The translations under genes were made by a program, and so were the position numbers. The notes under the pieces were generated by a model. That model worked only from the letters and a program-made list of their open reading frames with translations, did no database searches and was not told the DNA's origin. A stretch of DNA of 64,000 nt from Collibacillus ludicampi. Its GTDB lineage: Bacteria; Bacillota; Bacilli; Tumebacillales; BOQE01. This document shows, piece by piece, positions 44,518 to 51,327 of this stretch. Numbering within the stretch: position 1 is the first letter of the stretch; every line of letters starts with the position of its first letter. The DNA is taken from the NCBI RefSeq assembly GCF_023705585.1, contig NZ_BOQE01000001.1, forward strand, positions 3,504,710 to 3,568,709. The letters are read 5' to 3'.

Positions 44518-44545
44518 CTGAATATTCGGGGCACAGCCCTTTTTC
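44501..44545 (+). terminator. Operon terminator
   Basis: GGGCTGT / ACAGCCC with inner CGAA / TTCG, then TTTTTC. The left arm overlaps the last codons of the kinase gene. Confidence 0.8.
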
Positions 44546-44602
44546 GTGCGAGTGTAAAATCTTTATTGGGGTCTGACATGCACTAGAATTGGAGGTTTGG
44601 CA

Positions 44603-45112
44603 ATGATCAGATTCGCAAGGGAAGAAGATCTTGAGGGAATTCTTGAGATTTATAATGATGCCATCTTGAATACAACTGCAGTTTATGCTTATAAACCACA
44701 TACACTTGAGAACAGAAAGCAATGGTTTTTGAAAAAGAAACAAGAGGGATATCCAATAATCGTTTACGATGATTCCAGCATTGCAGGCTTTGCAACCTAT
44801 GGCCCCTTTCGGGCATGGCCCGCCTATAAGTACACGATTGAGCACTCGGTATATGTTCATAAGGATTATCGTAATAAAGGTGTTGGAAAATTACTGGTTC
44901 AAGAAATAATAAGGTTAGCCAATAAACAAAATTATGCCACATTAGTTGCGGGAATCGATTCAACAAATGTGGCAAGTATTAAGTTACACGAAGGGTTGGG
45001 TTTCACGTTCGCGGGGACAATAAGAAAAGCCGGATTCAAGTTCGGGAAATGGCTAGACCTTTCATTCTATCAAAAGGAATTAGTAGGGCCTAAAATGCCG
45101 ACGGAAGAATAA
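44603..45112 (+). CDS. GNAT N-acetyltransferase, phosphinothricin acetyltransferase-like
   Basis: 169 residues. 'MIRFAREEDLEGILEIYNDAI' at the N-terminus and 'TIEHSVYVHKDYRNKGVGKLLVQEII' (acetyl-CoA loop R-N-K-G-V-G) followed by 'NVASIKLHEGLGF' and 'FGKWLDLSFYQKEL' match the Pat/MnaT branch, which acetylates phosphinothricin or methionine sulfone/sulfoximine. ATG 44603 is 7 bp after GGAGG. Native role probably amino-acid analogue detoxification. Confidence 0.9.
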   Translation: MIRFAREEDLEGILEIYNDAILNTTAVYAYKPHTLENRKQWFLKKKQEGYPIIVYDDSSIAGFATYGPFRAWPAYKYTIEHSVYVHKDYRNKGVGKLLVQEIIRLANKQNYATLVAGIDSTNVASIKLHEGLGFTFAGTIRKAGFKFGKWLDLSFYQKELVGPKMPTEE

Positions 45113-45124
45113 AAATAAAAATTA

Positions 45125-45316
45125 TTACAGAGCAGTTGGAGATCTCTTATACTCGAAAAGCAATTCGGTAAAACGCAATAAATTATACATTTTGGTGTTT
45201 TTAACCATATCATCTCCAAATCCTTGATACAGAATCTTTCCTTCGGGAGTTAGTCCTTGTACAACTACTTTTTCGTGAATATCTTTTTCAGTGGGGCCGA
45301 TGGGTTTCCCCTTCAA
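45125..45316 (-). CDS. Small protein of unknown function, possibly a truncated gene
   Basis: 63 residues from TTG 45316: MKGKPIGPTEKDIHEKVVVQ and on to 'YNLLRFTELLFEYKRS'. Composition is protein-like, but no RBS is seen, and the frame continues upstream (FIYGFDTEK) to a stop at about 45350 without a start codon. This suggests the C-terminal remnant of a larger gene. No family recognised. Confidence 0.4.
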   Translation of the reverse strand: MKGKPIGPTEKDIHEKVVVQGLTPEGKILYQGFGDDMVKNTKMYNLLRFTELLFEYKRSPTAL

Positions 45317-45405
45317 TTTTTCAGTGTCAAATCCATAAATGAAGCATAAAAAGGAAGAGGAAGCCTAAAACTAGAATATGACACCGACACGAATGGGGGA
45401 TCGTC

Positions 45406-45870
45406 ATGACACCTCGCGTGGGTCAAATTGCCCCAGATTTCGAGCTTTCTTCTACACAACACAAAGAAAAAGTCAAACTTTCCGATTATCGTGGCAAGAA
45501 GAATATTTTGCTCGCGTTTTATCCGCTTGCTTTTACACCCGGATGAATACGCGAGTTGACCTCCTGGAAGGGGGACTATGAAAGGATTCAATCGGCAGGT
45601 GCGGAAGTGCTCGCCGTCAGTGTCGATCATATTTACGCCTTGAATGTGTTCAACGCCTCTTTAGGCATGTTGCCGTACCCGCTGCTCTCCGACTGGCATA
45701 AGAGGTCAGCAGAGTCCTATGGGATTCTCGATGTGAATATGGGCGTGGCAAAGCGTACGGTGTTTGTGATCGACAGGGAAGGGAGGATCCGCTATCAAAA
45801 CTTGGAGTTCAAGGCACAGGTACCGGGTCACTATGAGGAAACACTTCGGCAACTGGAGATACTTCAATAA
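45406..45870 (+). CDS. Peroxiredoxin with in-frame TGA at the peroxidatic cysteine (candidate selenoprotein)
   Basis: ATG 45406, GGGGGAT about 6 bp upstream, reads [18 protein letters not shown]... through '[11 protein letters not shown]' to TGA (45544-45546, codon 47), then in the same frame '[22 protein letters not shown]' to TAA 45868-45870. In AhpC/Bcp-type peroxiredoxins the motif is F-T-P-x-C-x-x-E, so TGA occupies exactly the catalytic Cys. The rest of the 154-codon frame is intact and contains no other Cys. Either TGA codes selenocysteine, known for bacterial peroxiredoxins, or this is a nonsense-mutated pseudogene. The first is favoured by exact position and lack of other damage; no sel genes are in the window to support it. 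Confidence 0.75.
45558..45576 (+). promoter_or_regulatory. Candidate bacterial SECIS hairpin
   Basis: Directly downstream of the TGA: CCTCC (45560-45564), loop TGGAA, GGGGG (45570-45574), extended by G-C at 45558/45576 after a mismatch. The loop begins about 18 bases after the TGA and has G at its second position, in the range described for bacterial SECIS elements. Short stem, so evidence is moderate. Confidence 0.45.
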
Positions 45871-45872
45871 AC

Positions 45873-45903
45873 AAGGCGGCTCATGATAAATCGGGCCGCC
45901 TTT
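45873..45903 (+). terminator. Terminator after the peroxiredoxin gene
   Basis: AAGGCGGC / GCCGCCTT then TTT. The surrounding 50 bp copy the terminator at 16731-16760, including the antisense codons for the QIEELERRP...LS tail of the small membrane protein there; here no complete gene remains on the minus strand. Confidence 0.75.
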
Positions 45904-46139
45904 CCAATTCTTCGATTTGCGAGAAATAAAATGTGGTCCGATGTATTCATCGATTTTTTGCAATGTGAAGGGATTCAATCAAAAACAGGATTGCGGTATA
46001 CCATTTTCGTTAAGCGACCTGTTCTGCCAAAGAGGGGGATTTTAGACACAATTTCGGACTTGATCCGGTAAATCTTAGGTATTACTATATAATAAACAAA
46101 TTTCCAATGAAAATACTATGTTTTTTAGGAGGACTGGAG
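45904..46139. other. Intergenic with remnant of a small gene
   Basis: The minus strand keeps a short open segment ending ...QIEELERRPDLS at 45881, similar to the end of the 54-residue protein of 16739-16903, but a stop lies about 22 codons upstream and there is no start. Otherwise promoter region of the next gene. Confidence 0.4.
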
Positions 46140-46685
46140 ATGGCTTTGTATTTGATAGAGTCCGTGCTGCCCGAAGAGTTGCGCGAATGTGATATATTTA
46201 AAAAGTCTGTTGAAAGTATCGACCATTTTTTAAAAGAGGAAGAGGGATCACTTTTAGAAGTGCAAGTTTCCAAGGATCTTACCCGAGCATTTTTTGTATT
46301 TGAGATTTCTGACCCGAATAAAATCAGAGAGATCTTAGGTAAAGAGAATATCCCAGTCACACTGGTAAAACAAGTTCGACTGGTTGGTCAGGAACTTGAA
46401 AAAGTTCGTGTAAACACAGACAAAGTTCGTTATGTTGTTGAATGGAATCTTCCCGAAGGTTTAACCATGGACGCCTATCTAAAAAGAAAAAAGGAAAAAT
46501 CGGTTCACTATGCCGAGGTACCAGAAGCGACATTCATTCGAACATATGTCTGCGAAGACATGACAAAATGTCTGTGTTTTTATGATGCCCCGGACAAAGA
46601 AATAGTTAAAAAAGCTCGTAATGCTGTTCAAGCTCCTGTAGATTCTATTACTGAAGTCCTCCCAATCGATCAAGTTAAAAAATAA
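46140..46685 (+). CDS. DUF4242-type protein with two repeats
   Basis: 181 residues made of two related ferredoxin-like halves: 'MALYLIESVLPEELRE' to about 85, and 'VRYVVEWNLPEGLTMDAYL' onward with 'FIRTYVCEDMTKCLCFYDAPDKEIVKKA', the DUF4242 pattern (some members bind nickel). The second half keeps the Cys pair (CEDMTKCLC). GGAG precedes ATG 46140. Probably co-transcribed with the acyl-CoA dehydrogenase-like gene 120 bp downstream; function unknown. Confidence 0.72.
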   Translation: MALYLIESVLPEELRECDIFKKSVESIDHFLKEEEGSLLEVQVSKDLTRAFFVFEISDPNKIREILGKENIPVTLVKQVRLVGQELEKVRVNTDKVRYVVEWNLPEGLTMDAYLKRKKEKSVHYAEVPEATFIRTYVCEDMTKCLCFYDAPDKEIVKKARNAVQAPVDSITEVLPIDQVKK

Positions 46686-46704
46686 AGAAACGGGATCGAT
46701 ACCA

Positions 46705-46836
46705 ATGAATGATACTCCAAAAAGTGTTTGTACGATACAAGTGAGACACAAAGAACTGACCAGAGCAAGACATGAAGTTGCCCAAATCCAAAAGGAGTAT
46801 GAATGCAATGACAGTCACGAAACCGGGTTTACTTGA
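46705..46836 (+). CDS. Possible small ORF overlapping the acyl-CoA dehydrogenase-like gene
   Basis: 43 codons, MNDTPKSVCTIQVRHKELTR and on to TGA 46836. It fills the gap after the DUF4242 gene and overlaps the next start by 29 bp. RBS is weak (GGGATCG). Possibly a translational-coupling leader, or not translated. Confidence 0.35.
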   Translation: MNDTPKSVCTIQVRHKELTRARHEVAQIQKEYECNDSHETGFT

Positions 46837-47854
46837 TGATTTAATCGAAAAAAATCTTCGGCCCATAGTTACTTCCATTGATGAAAACGCGTTGTATCCA
46901 GGTGATTTCTTAAAAATCCTTGGTCGAGAGGGTTTTTTCTCACAGAACGGGAACGATGAAAAAGAGCATAGAGAAAAAACCATGTTCCTGATTGAAAGAG
47001 TGGCGGAGGAATGTAATTCGACTGCATTTCTTATTTGGTGTCACACGACAGCTATTCGGTTTGTTCGAAACTCCGACAACGATTATTTAAAGCAAGAAAT
47101 CCTTCCGTTATTAGAAAATGGTCAACGACTCGGTGGAACAGGTTTATCGAATTCCATGAAGTATTATGCTGGCATGGAATCCTTAAAATTGAAAGCCCAA
47201 AAAACAAACGATGGTTTCCTCGTGTCAGGTACCTTACCTTATGTATCGAATGTGGGTCGCGATCACTGGTTTGGGATTATTGCGGAAGTATCCGACTCAA
47301 ATCGAATGATGGCTTTTGTTCCTTGTCACGTAGAAGGACTCCACAAGATTCAACTCGATGATTTCTTAGGGTTAAATGGAACAGCAACATACAGTTGTCG
47401 TTTTGAACATGTGCTGGTTCCCTATGATTGGGTCTTAGCGCACGACGCTGATAGTTATGTCAAAAGAATCAGGCCAGAATTTGTTTTGAATCAAACGGGT
47501 ATGGCACTGGGACTGGTAAAAGCATCAGTCAAGAACATAGAACGCTTACAGAAAAAGCAAAATAATGCCAACTCATATTTAGACTTGCAACCAAACGAGC
47601 TGAACGAAGAATTGAAAACCCTCCGTGACAATGTTTATAAGTTAGTTAGACATCCAAAAAACTTTAAGGAAATTCTACAATCCAGGTTAGATGGAGCAAA
47701 TTTAGCGATTAAAGCTGCACACGCGGAGATGCTGCACAGTGGGGGCGCAGGCTATGTTAGGCATAGTCCCACCTCTCGCCGACTTCGAGAAGCTTATTTT
47801 TTAAATATTGTCACCCCGGCAGTTAAGCAATTAAAAAAGTTATTAAATATGTAA
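46808..47854 (+). CDS. Acyl-CoA dehydrogenase-like flavoprotein
   Basis: 348 residues. 'FLKILGREGFFSQNG', 'VAEECNSTAFLIWCHTTAIRFV', 'GGTGLSNSMKYYAGMESLKLKAQKTNDGFLVSGTLPYVSNV' and the C-terminal helical bundle match the acyl-CoA dehydrogenase/flavin monooxygenase superfamily. It is shorter than the usual 380 and the catalytic Glu of classical dehydrogenases is not evident, so it may be a monooxygenase-like or non-classical member. ATG 46808 is 10 bp after AAGGAG; ATG 46799 is only 1 bp away from it. Confidence 0.78.
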   Translation: MTVTKPGLLDDLIEKNLRPIVTSIDENALYPGDFLKILGREGFFSQNGNDEKEHREKTMFLIERVAEECNSTAFLIWCHTTAIRFVRNSDNDYLKQEILPLLENGQRLGGTGLSNSMKYYAGMESLKLKAQKTNDGFLVSGTLPYVSNVGRDHWFGIIAEVSDSNRMMAFVPCHVEGLHKIQLDDFLGLNGTATYSCRFEHVLVPYDWVLAHDADSYVKRIRPEFVLNQTGMALGLVKASVKNIERLQKKQNNANSYLDLQPNELNEELKTLRDNVYKLVRHPKNFKEILQSRLDGANLAIKAAHAEMLHSGGAGYVRHSPTSRRLREAYFLNIVTPAVKQLKKLLNM

Positions 47855-47932
47855 GTGAATGCAATTCCTCAGCCGGAAAACACTAAGATCTTCATGAACA
47901 CTTTAAATCGCATATCGTACACCTATGGGAGA

Positions 47933-47961
47933 AACCGGTCTTATATAAGAACCGGTTTTTT
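47933..47961 (+). terminator. Terminator of the DUF4242/dehydrogenase unit
   Basis: AACCGGT / ACCGGTT around a short AT-rich loop, then TTTTTTATTT. Confidence 0.8.
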
Positions 47962-48205
47962 ATTTGGATTTCTAGCGTTTTCCGCAATTTGTGGTCACTA
48001 CCCTCGAATATTTGTCCGTTTCGATCCCCTCATACTTTTATTCTTTCTTTCAATGCCAGAGGAAGAGTTCGGGATACGAACGGAGACTTTGCGAATTGGT
48101 GGGAATGACCGAGAGCATTCATCGCACCCGTCGAATAGAATGCAAATGAGACAGGCTTGGGGATCGAAGGCAACATCGGATTCTTTTAGAAAGGGGATCT
48201 CCAAG
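47962..48205. other. Intergenic, no gene seen
   Basis: A longer plus-strand frame (47855-48343) crosses the terminator and this region, but only its last 46 codons have an RBS and protein-like composition (next feature). Confidence 0.4.
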
Positions 48206-48343
48206 ATGTATTACATTTGTCTTATTTGCGGAAAGTTTCGGGAAGGCGGCGATGACCGGATTTTAAAAAACGTTTGCGAGAAGTGTGAAGACAAAGGCTA
48301 TCCCATTTCCGAGGAGGAGAAGCGATGCTTCCTGCGTTGTTAA
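48206..48343 (+). CDS. Small zinc-ribbon protein, 45 residues
   Basis: MYYICLICGKFREGGDDRIL and so on, with C-L-I-C at 5-8 and C-E-K-C at 24-27, two CxxC knuckles that can bind one zinc, plus two further Cys at the end. AAAGGGGAT lies about 9 bp before ATG 48206. Resembles small Bacillus regulatory zinc ribbons in size but matches none recognised. Its end overlaps the next gene by 19 bp. Confidence 0.65.
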   Translation: MYYICLICGKFREGGDDRILKNVCEKCEDKGYPISEEEKRCFLRC

Positions 48344-48501
48344 TAAAGATTGCCCTGATTATCATCATGGTGAGATGCATCTATGTCGCGTTCAAATGTA
48401 AACATTCGATCCTCGACATGTTATTTTACGTATCGGTTGTTATTGTAGCCTTTGCGTATTATCTTGAACATTTCCATAGTTTCTTAGGGATCTACCCGTA
48501 A
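48325..48501 (+). CDS. Small two-helix membrane protein, 58 residues
   Basis: MLPALLIKIALIIIMVRCIY, a basic turn (AFKCKHS), then 'ILDMLFYVSVVIVAFAYYL' and a short His-rich tail. Two transmembrane helices are clear. GAGGAGGAGAAG, inside the zinc-ribbon gene, is an excellent RBS, so the two are translationally coupled. No family recognised. Confidence 0.65.
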   Translation: MLPALLIKIALIIIMVRCIYVAFKCKHSILDMLFYVSVVIVAFAYYLEHFHSFLGIYP

Positions 48502-48598
48502 ATGTCGAAAATGACCATGACGTTCTTTTTACCAGCAGACTCAGATCAAGGGTTGTTAGGGCGCGGATGACATTTTACGTCGAGAAAAACTGGATCCG

Positions 48599-48670
48599 AA
48601 TCAAAAGAATCAAGGTGGAGATGGGGAAGGGAACCCATACGACCTTGATTCTTTTGATTTATCGTATGGG
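48599..48670 (+). terminator. Long hairpin with a competing alternative stem
   Basis: AATCAAAAGAATCAAGGT (48599-48616) pairs perfectly with ACCTTGATTCTTTTGATT (48642-48659). The 3' half is also enclosed by CCCATACG (48634-48641) and CGTATGGG (48663-48670), which would form a mutually exclusive stem. The 18-bp stem alone may terminate the preceding small genes; the overlap resembles an attenuator. Confidence 0.55.
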
Positions 48671-48749
48671 TAAAATTACCTGTCAATAGTTAATTGTAAT
48701 TTTGCTATACTTATGTTAAGTTTTTTCTCTTCGTTTAGGGGTGTCTGCA
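48671..48749. promoter_or_regulatory. Probable promoter region
   Basis: AT-rich, with possible -10 elements (TATACT near 48706) upstream of the short leader frame and 3D-domain gene. A minus-strand 73-codon frame here is not convincing. Confidence 0.35.
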
Positions 48750-48824
48750 GTGAAACGCGGACGCAGAATACTAAGACCCCAAACCTTAACGTTGTTGATC
48801 TGTGTTTTGCTGTGGCCCCCTTGA
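48750..48824 (+). CDS. Short signal-anchor-like ORF ending at a C tract
   Basis: GTG 48750, with AGGGGTG upstream, reads MKRGRRILRPQTLTLLICVL and then LWPP before TGA. Basic N-terminus plus hydrophobic core looks like a signal or anchor peptide. The stop follows a run of five C (48816-48820); with six, the frame would continue as LNEVKPTRGVIETSSRYCAK to TAA 48883. It may be a truncated or slippage-prone small gene, or a leader peptide. Confidence 0.4.
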   Translation: MKRGRRILRPQTLTLLICVLLWPP

Positions 48825-48970
48825 ATGAGGTAAAACCTACTCGGGGTGTAATAGAAACATCAAGCAGATATTGTGCAAAATAATATCGATATTTCAAATG
48901 ACGAAAATGCTTAGAGAAAATTGGCGGACTTCAACTTCGTGTAAGAAAAATCAAATCTTAGGAGGTTAGA

Positions 48971-49486
48971 ATGAAGAGAAAGGTAATAAGGATAGTATCT
49001 CTCATGGCATTAGGATTGTTAACAGTACCGACAACAACGTTAGCTGATGATGCGAAAATGGTGGCGGGGCCGAAGAAAGCAACATACTCAAGGAACATTC
49101 GCCAGAATAAAAAAGAATCCCAGCCCATGCCTAAGACTGAAGTGAATACATCTCGACGAAAACCAGAGGAACCTAAGACGAATCCTGCTGTGACTTATAA
49201 GATAACGGCTTATACCGCTAGTTCTCCCGATTGTGGAAAAACGGATGGAATCACAGCTTCAGGGGTGAAGGCTAAGGCTGGTATTACCGTCGCGGCGAGT
49301 AAGGATCTACCATTTGGAACGGTTCTGTATATAGATGGGATCGGTTATCGAACCGTTCAAGATCGAGGAGGAGCGATAGGTCCAGGTCATTTAGACCTGT
49401 ATGTCGACTCAGAGAGTTCCGCGATTAAGTTTGGGGTCCAGTATTTAAAGGTGACCGTAGTAAAACTTGGTAGCGGAACTCCCTAA
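48971..49486 (+). CDS. Secreted 3D-domain protein
   Basis: 171 residues: signal peptide 'IRIVSLMALGLLTVPTTTLA', a basic low-complexity linker (30-75), then the 3D domain from 'YKITAYTASSPDCGKTDGITASG' to the Asp motif in 'YRTVQDRGGAIGPGHLDLYVDS'. These domains resemble the MltA-type catalytic core and act on peptidoglycan (YuiC/YocH, resuscitation factors). No LysM or SH3 anchor. AGGAGG precedes ATG 48971. Confidence 0.88.
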   Translation: MKRKVIRIVSLMALGLLTVPTTTLADDAKMVAGPKKATYSRNIRQNKKESQPMPKTEVNTSRRKPEEPKTNPAVTYKITAYTASSPDCGKTDGITASGVKAKAGITVAASKDLPFGTVLYIDGIGYRTVQDRGGAIGPGHLDLYVDSESSAIKFGVQYLKVTVVKLGSGTP

Positions 49487-49502
49487 GGGGACTGATTAAA
49501 AT

Positions 49503-49545
49503 AAGACTAACGAGCCATTAGAATGGCATCTGTTGGTCTCTTCTA
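49503..49545 (+). terminator. Terminator after the 3D-domain gene
   Basis: AGACTAAC / GTTGGTCT encloses GCCAT / ATGGC and is followed by CTTCTATTTT. Confidence 0.7.
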
Positions 49546-49585
49546 TTTTAAGGATGTAAATTTACATAACATATTTTACGTTAAC

Positions 49586-50539
49586 TTATATCTTCACTTG
49601 ATTGATATATTTTCCTGCCCCGTCATCCAAAGCGTGCAGGTCATGCAAGTATCGTTCTGTTGTCCGCAAACTCTCATGCCCCAGTTGTTTTTGTACTTGT
49701 AAAAGCGGTGCGTTCGCATCCAAAGCGAATGTTGCGCATGTATGCCGCAAAATGTGCGGCGAGATCTTGCGATGAAGCCCTGCCCGCATACTCAGTCGAT
49801 AAAGAATGTCGCGTACGCCATTTTGTCGGTAGTGGGTTCCTTTGCTTGTGAAAACGAGCGGGGACGTGTCACGCGGGTTGAGCTTTGTCGAAAGGCCTGC
49901 TTCCGCCCGGTTGCGGCATAGCAATTCAAATACATCCTCGCGAATGACGACACTCCGTTCTTTCGCCCCTTTTCCTTTGATCATCCAACCGATGTTCCCA
50001 TGCATATCTTGATAGAGATCACACCATTTGGCCTGGCAGAGTTCTTCTACCCGTGCGCCAGTCGTGAGCAGGACAGCCACGAGCAAATAGACTCGTGAAT
50101 TTTCCTCTTTCGCCGCCTGATCCAATAAGCGTTGCGCTTCTTCTGGTTGCAACGAGCGGCGGTGGGTCGCACGGTTCGGTGTTCTGGGAGCGGCTATCAA
50201 AATCGCTGGATTTCTCTGTATGTAACCTAATCTATGGGCAAACAGGAAGAGGGAACGCATCACATTGATCATGCGCTGTTGGGTCGCCGCCGAATAATGG
50301 GACAATGACTGGCAATAGGCGACTAACTGAACATAGGTGACTTCACGCAGCGGAGTTCCTTCAATAAATTTAAGAAACGCTTGCAGATCGCGTGTATACG
50401 CACGTTTCGTCTTTTCCGACCAGGGCTTCGGTCGCGGACGTTGCAAAAACAATGTGATCAAGTGTTCGTCCGAGAAAATACCCAGCTCTTGCGCCGTTGA
50501 AGGGATGATCGAATGGTTTCCGGAAACAAGCTCATTCAT
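49586..50539 (-). CDS. Tyrosine recombinase/integrase (XerC/D-like)
   Basis: 317 residues. N-terminal SAM-like DNA-binding domain ('WSEKTKRAYTRDLQAFLKFIEG'), then the catalytic domain with Arg in 'LTTGARVEELCQ', Lys in 'GKGAKERSV', 'HILRHTCATF', 'LGHESLRTTERYLHD' (His and nucleophile Tyr): the full R-K-H-R-H-Y set. Length fits Xer recombinases but the chromosomal xerC/D context is absent. It could be a lone recombinase of a lost element; no att-like repeats were found nearby. Confidence 0.9.
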   Translation of the reverse strand: MNELVSGNHSIIPSTAQELGIFSDEHLITLFLQRPRPKPWSEKTKRAYTRDLQAFLKFIEGTPLREVTYVQLVAYCQSLSHYSAATQQRMINVMRSLFLFAHRLGYIQRNPAILIAAPRTPNRATHRRSLQPEEAQRLLDQAAKEENSRVYLLVAVLLTTGARVEELCQAKWCDLYQDMHGNIGWMIKGKGAKERSVVIREDVFELLCRNRAEAGLSTKLNPRDTSPLVFTSKGTHYRQNGVRDILYRLSMRAGLHRKISPHILRHTCATFALDANAPLLQVQKQLGHESLRTTERYLHDLHALDDGAGKYINQVKI

Positions 50540-50853
50540 CCTAAAAACCCTCTCTCTATCTTATTATTTTTAGTATAACATACATAGCGATAAGTGGTTA
50601 TTATCGCCATACTTATTTTTATAAAGCAAAAATAAAACTAAAATATATCTAGAGGACGTTAGAAAATAAAATTTTACCTGACTAGGTGTGTCCTGGCAAT
50701 TCTTTTGTGAAAGTTTCTCTATCGAGATGACCATTTTCATCCAGTTCTCTTACGCAAAAGAAATGACGTCTAGGAACGTTTTACGCGTCAGTTAGGTATA
50801 ATAACCATTCGACGCTCAAGAAAAAGCCTTTAGAAGCCAAAATAGAAGGGGGG
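50540..50853. other. Intergenic, nothing recognised
   Basis: AT-rich; holds the promoter of the recombinase and the region downstream of the CBO0543-like gene. No gene or clear terminator. Confidence 0.35.
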
Positions 50854-51327
50854 TTATACATGAATTTTTTTACATTTTATATGAAAATTCCACACAAGCC
50901 ACATGAACAGCCAGTAACCAAAAAATGAATATTCATGTCTCCATCCGCTATTGTGAACAAACCATCCCACCCTTTCCGACATCAGTTCTACAAGAGGCGC
51001 CAGAAAGGCGATCAAAAGCGCGAGCAAGGCGCGAAATGATCTTTTTAACTGCTCTGCGACATAAAGAAAAAAAGCGGTTGCGAGGGGTAATACAAACAAT
51101 GTAAAGGCTATATTGAATGAAAAGAGGTTTGGAAACGGACGATGAGGGAAGGAATACATCTTGTTCTCTACAAAGACGAGATCCGCATACGTACCCAGCC
51201 AAGAGGAAAAGATCATCGCAGGCACGTATGACCAAAACGAATGTTGCCCATTACGATTTGAGAGGAAATATTTTTTCCTGTGCCATGATGGCCCGTTCGA
51301 TTTTCTCCAATGTTTTGCAATAGGCAT
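50854..51327 (-). CDS. CBO0543-like small membrane protein
   Basis: About 157 residues, four hydrophobic helices: 'FWSYVPAMIFSSWLGTYADLVF', 'LFSFNIAFTLFVLPLATAFFLYV', 'LALLIAFLAPLVELM' and 'YSFFGYWLFMWLVWNFHI'. The pattern, including 'GWRHEYSFFGYW', resembles the CBO0543 family common in Bacillales; function unknown. ATG 51327 with GGAGAGA upstream is favoured; ATG 51354 has no RBS. It overlaps the 3' end of the DUF2515 gene by 77 bp in another frame. Confidence 0.6.
   Translation of the reverse strand: MPIAKHWRKSNGPSWHRKKYFLSNRNGQHSFWSYVPAMIFSSWLGTYADLVFVENKMYSFPHRPFPNLFSFNIAFTLFVLPLATAFFLYVAEQLKRSFRALLALLIAFLAPLVELMSERVGWFVHNSGWRHEYSFFGYWLFMWLVWNFHIKCKKIHV

Noticed and set aside
48730-48960. 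Possible c-di-AMP (ydaO-type) riboswitch before the 3D-domain gene
   Set aside because: Such riboswitches often precede related genes, but the conserved core sequences were not found; only local hairpins are present.
49586-50580. Integrase marking an integrated phage or genomic island
   Set aside because: No phage genes, att repeats or composition shift nearby; a lone recombinase is the more cautious reading.
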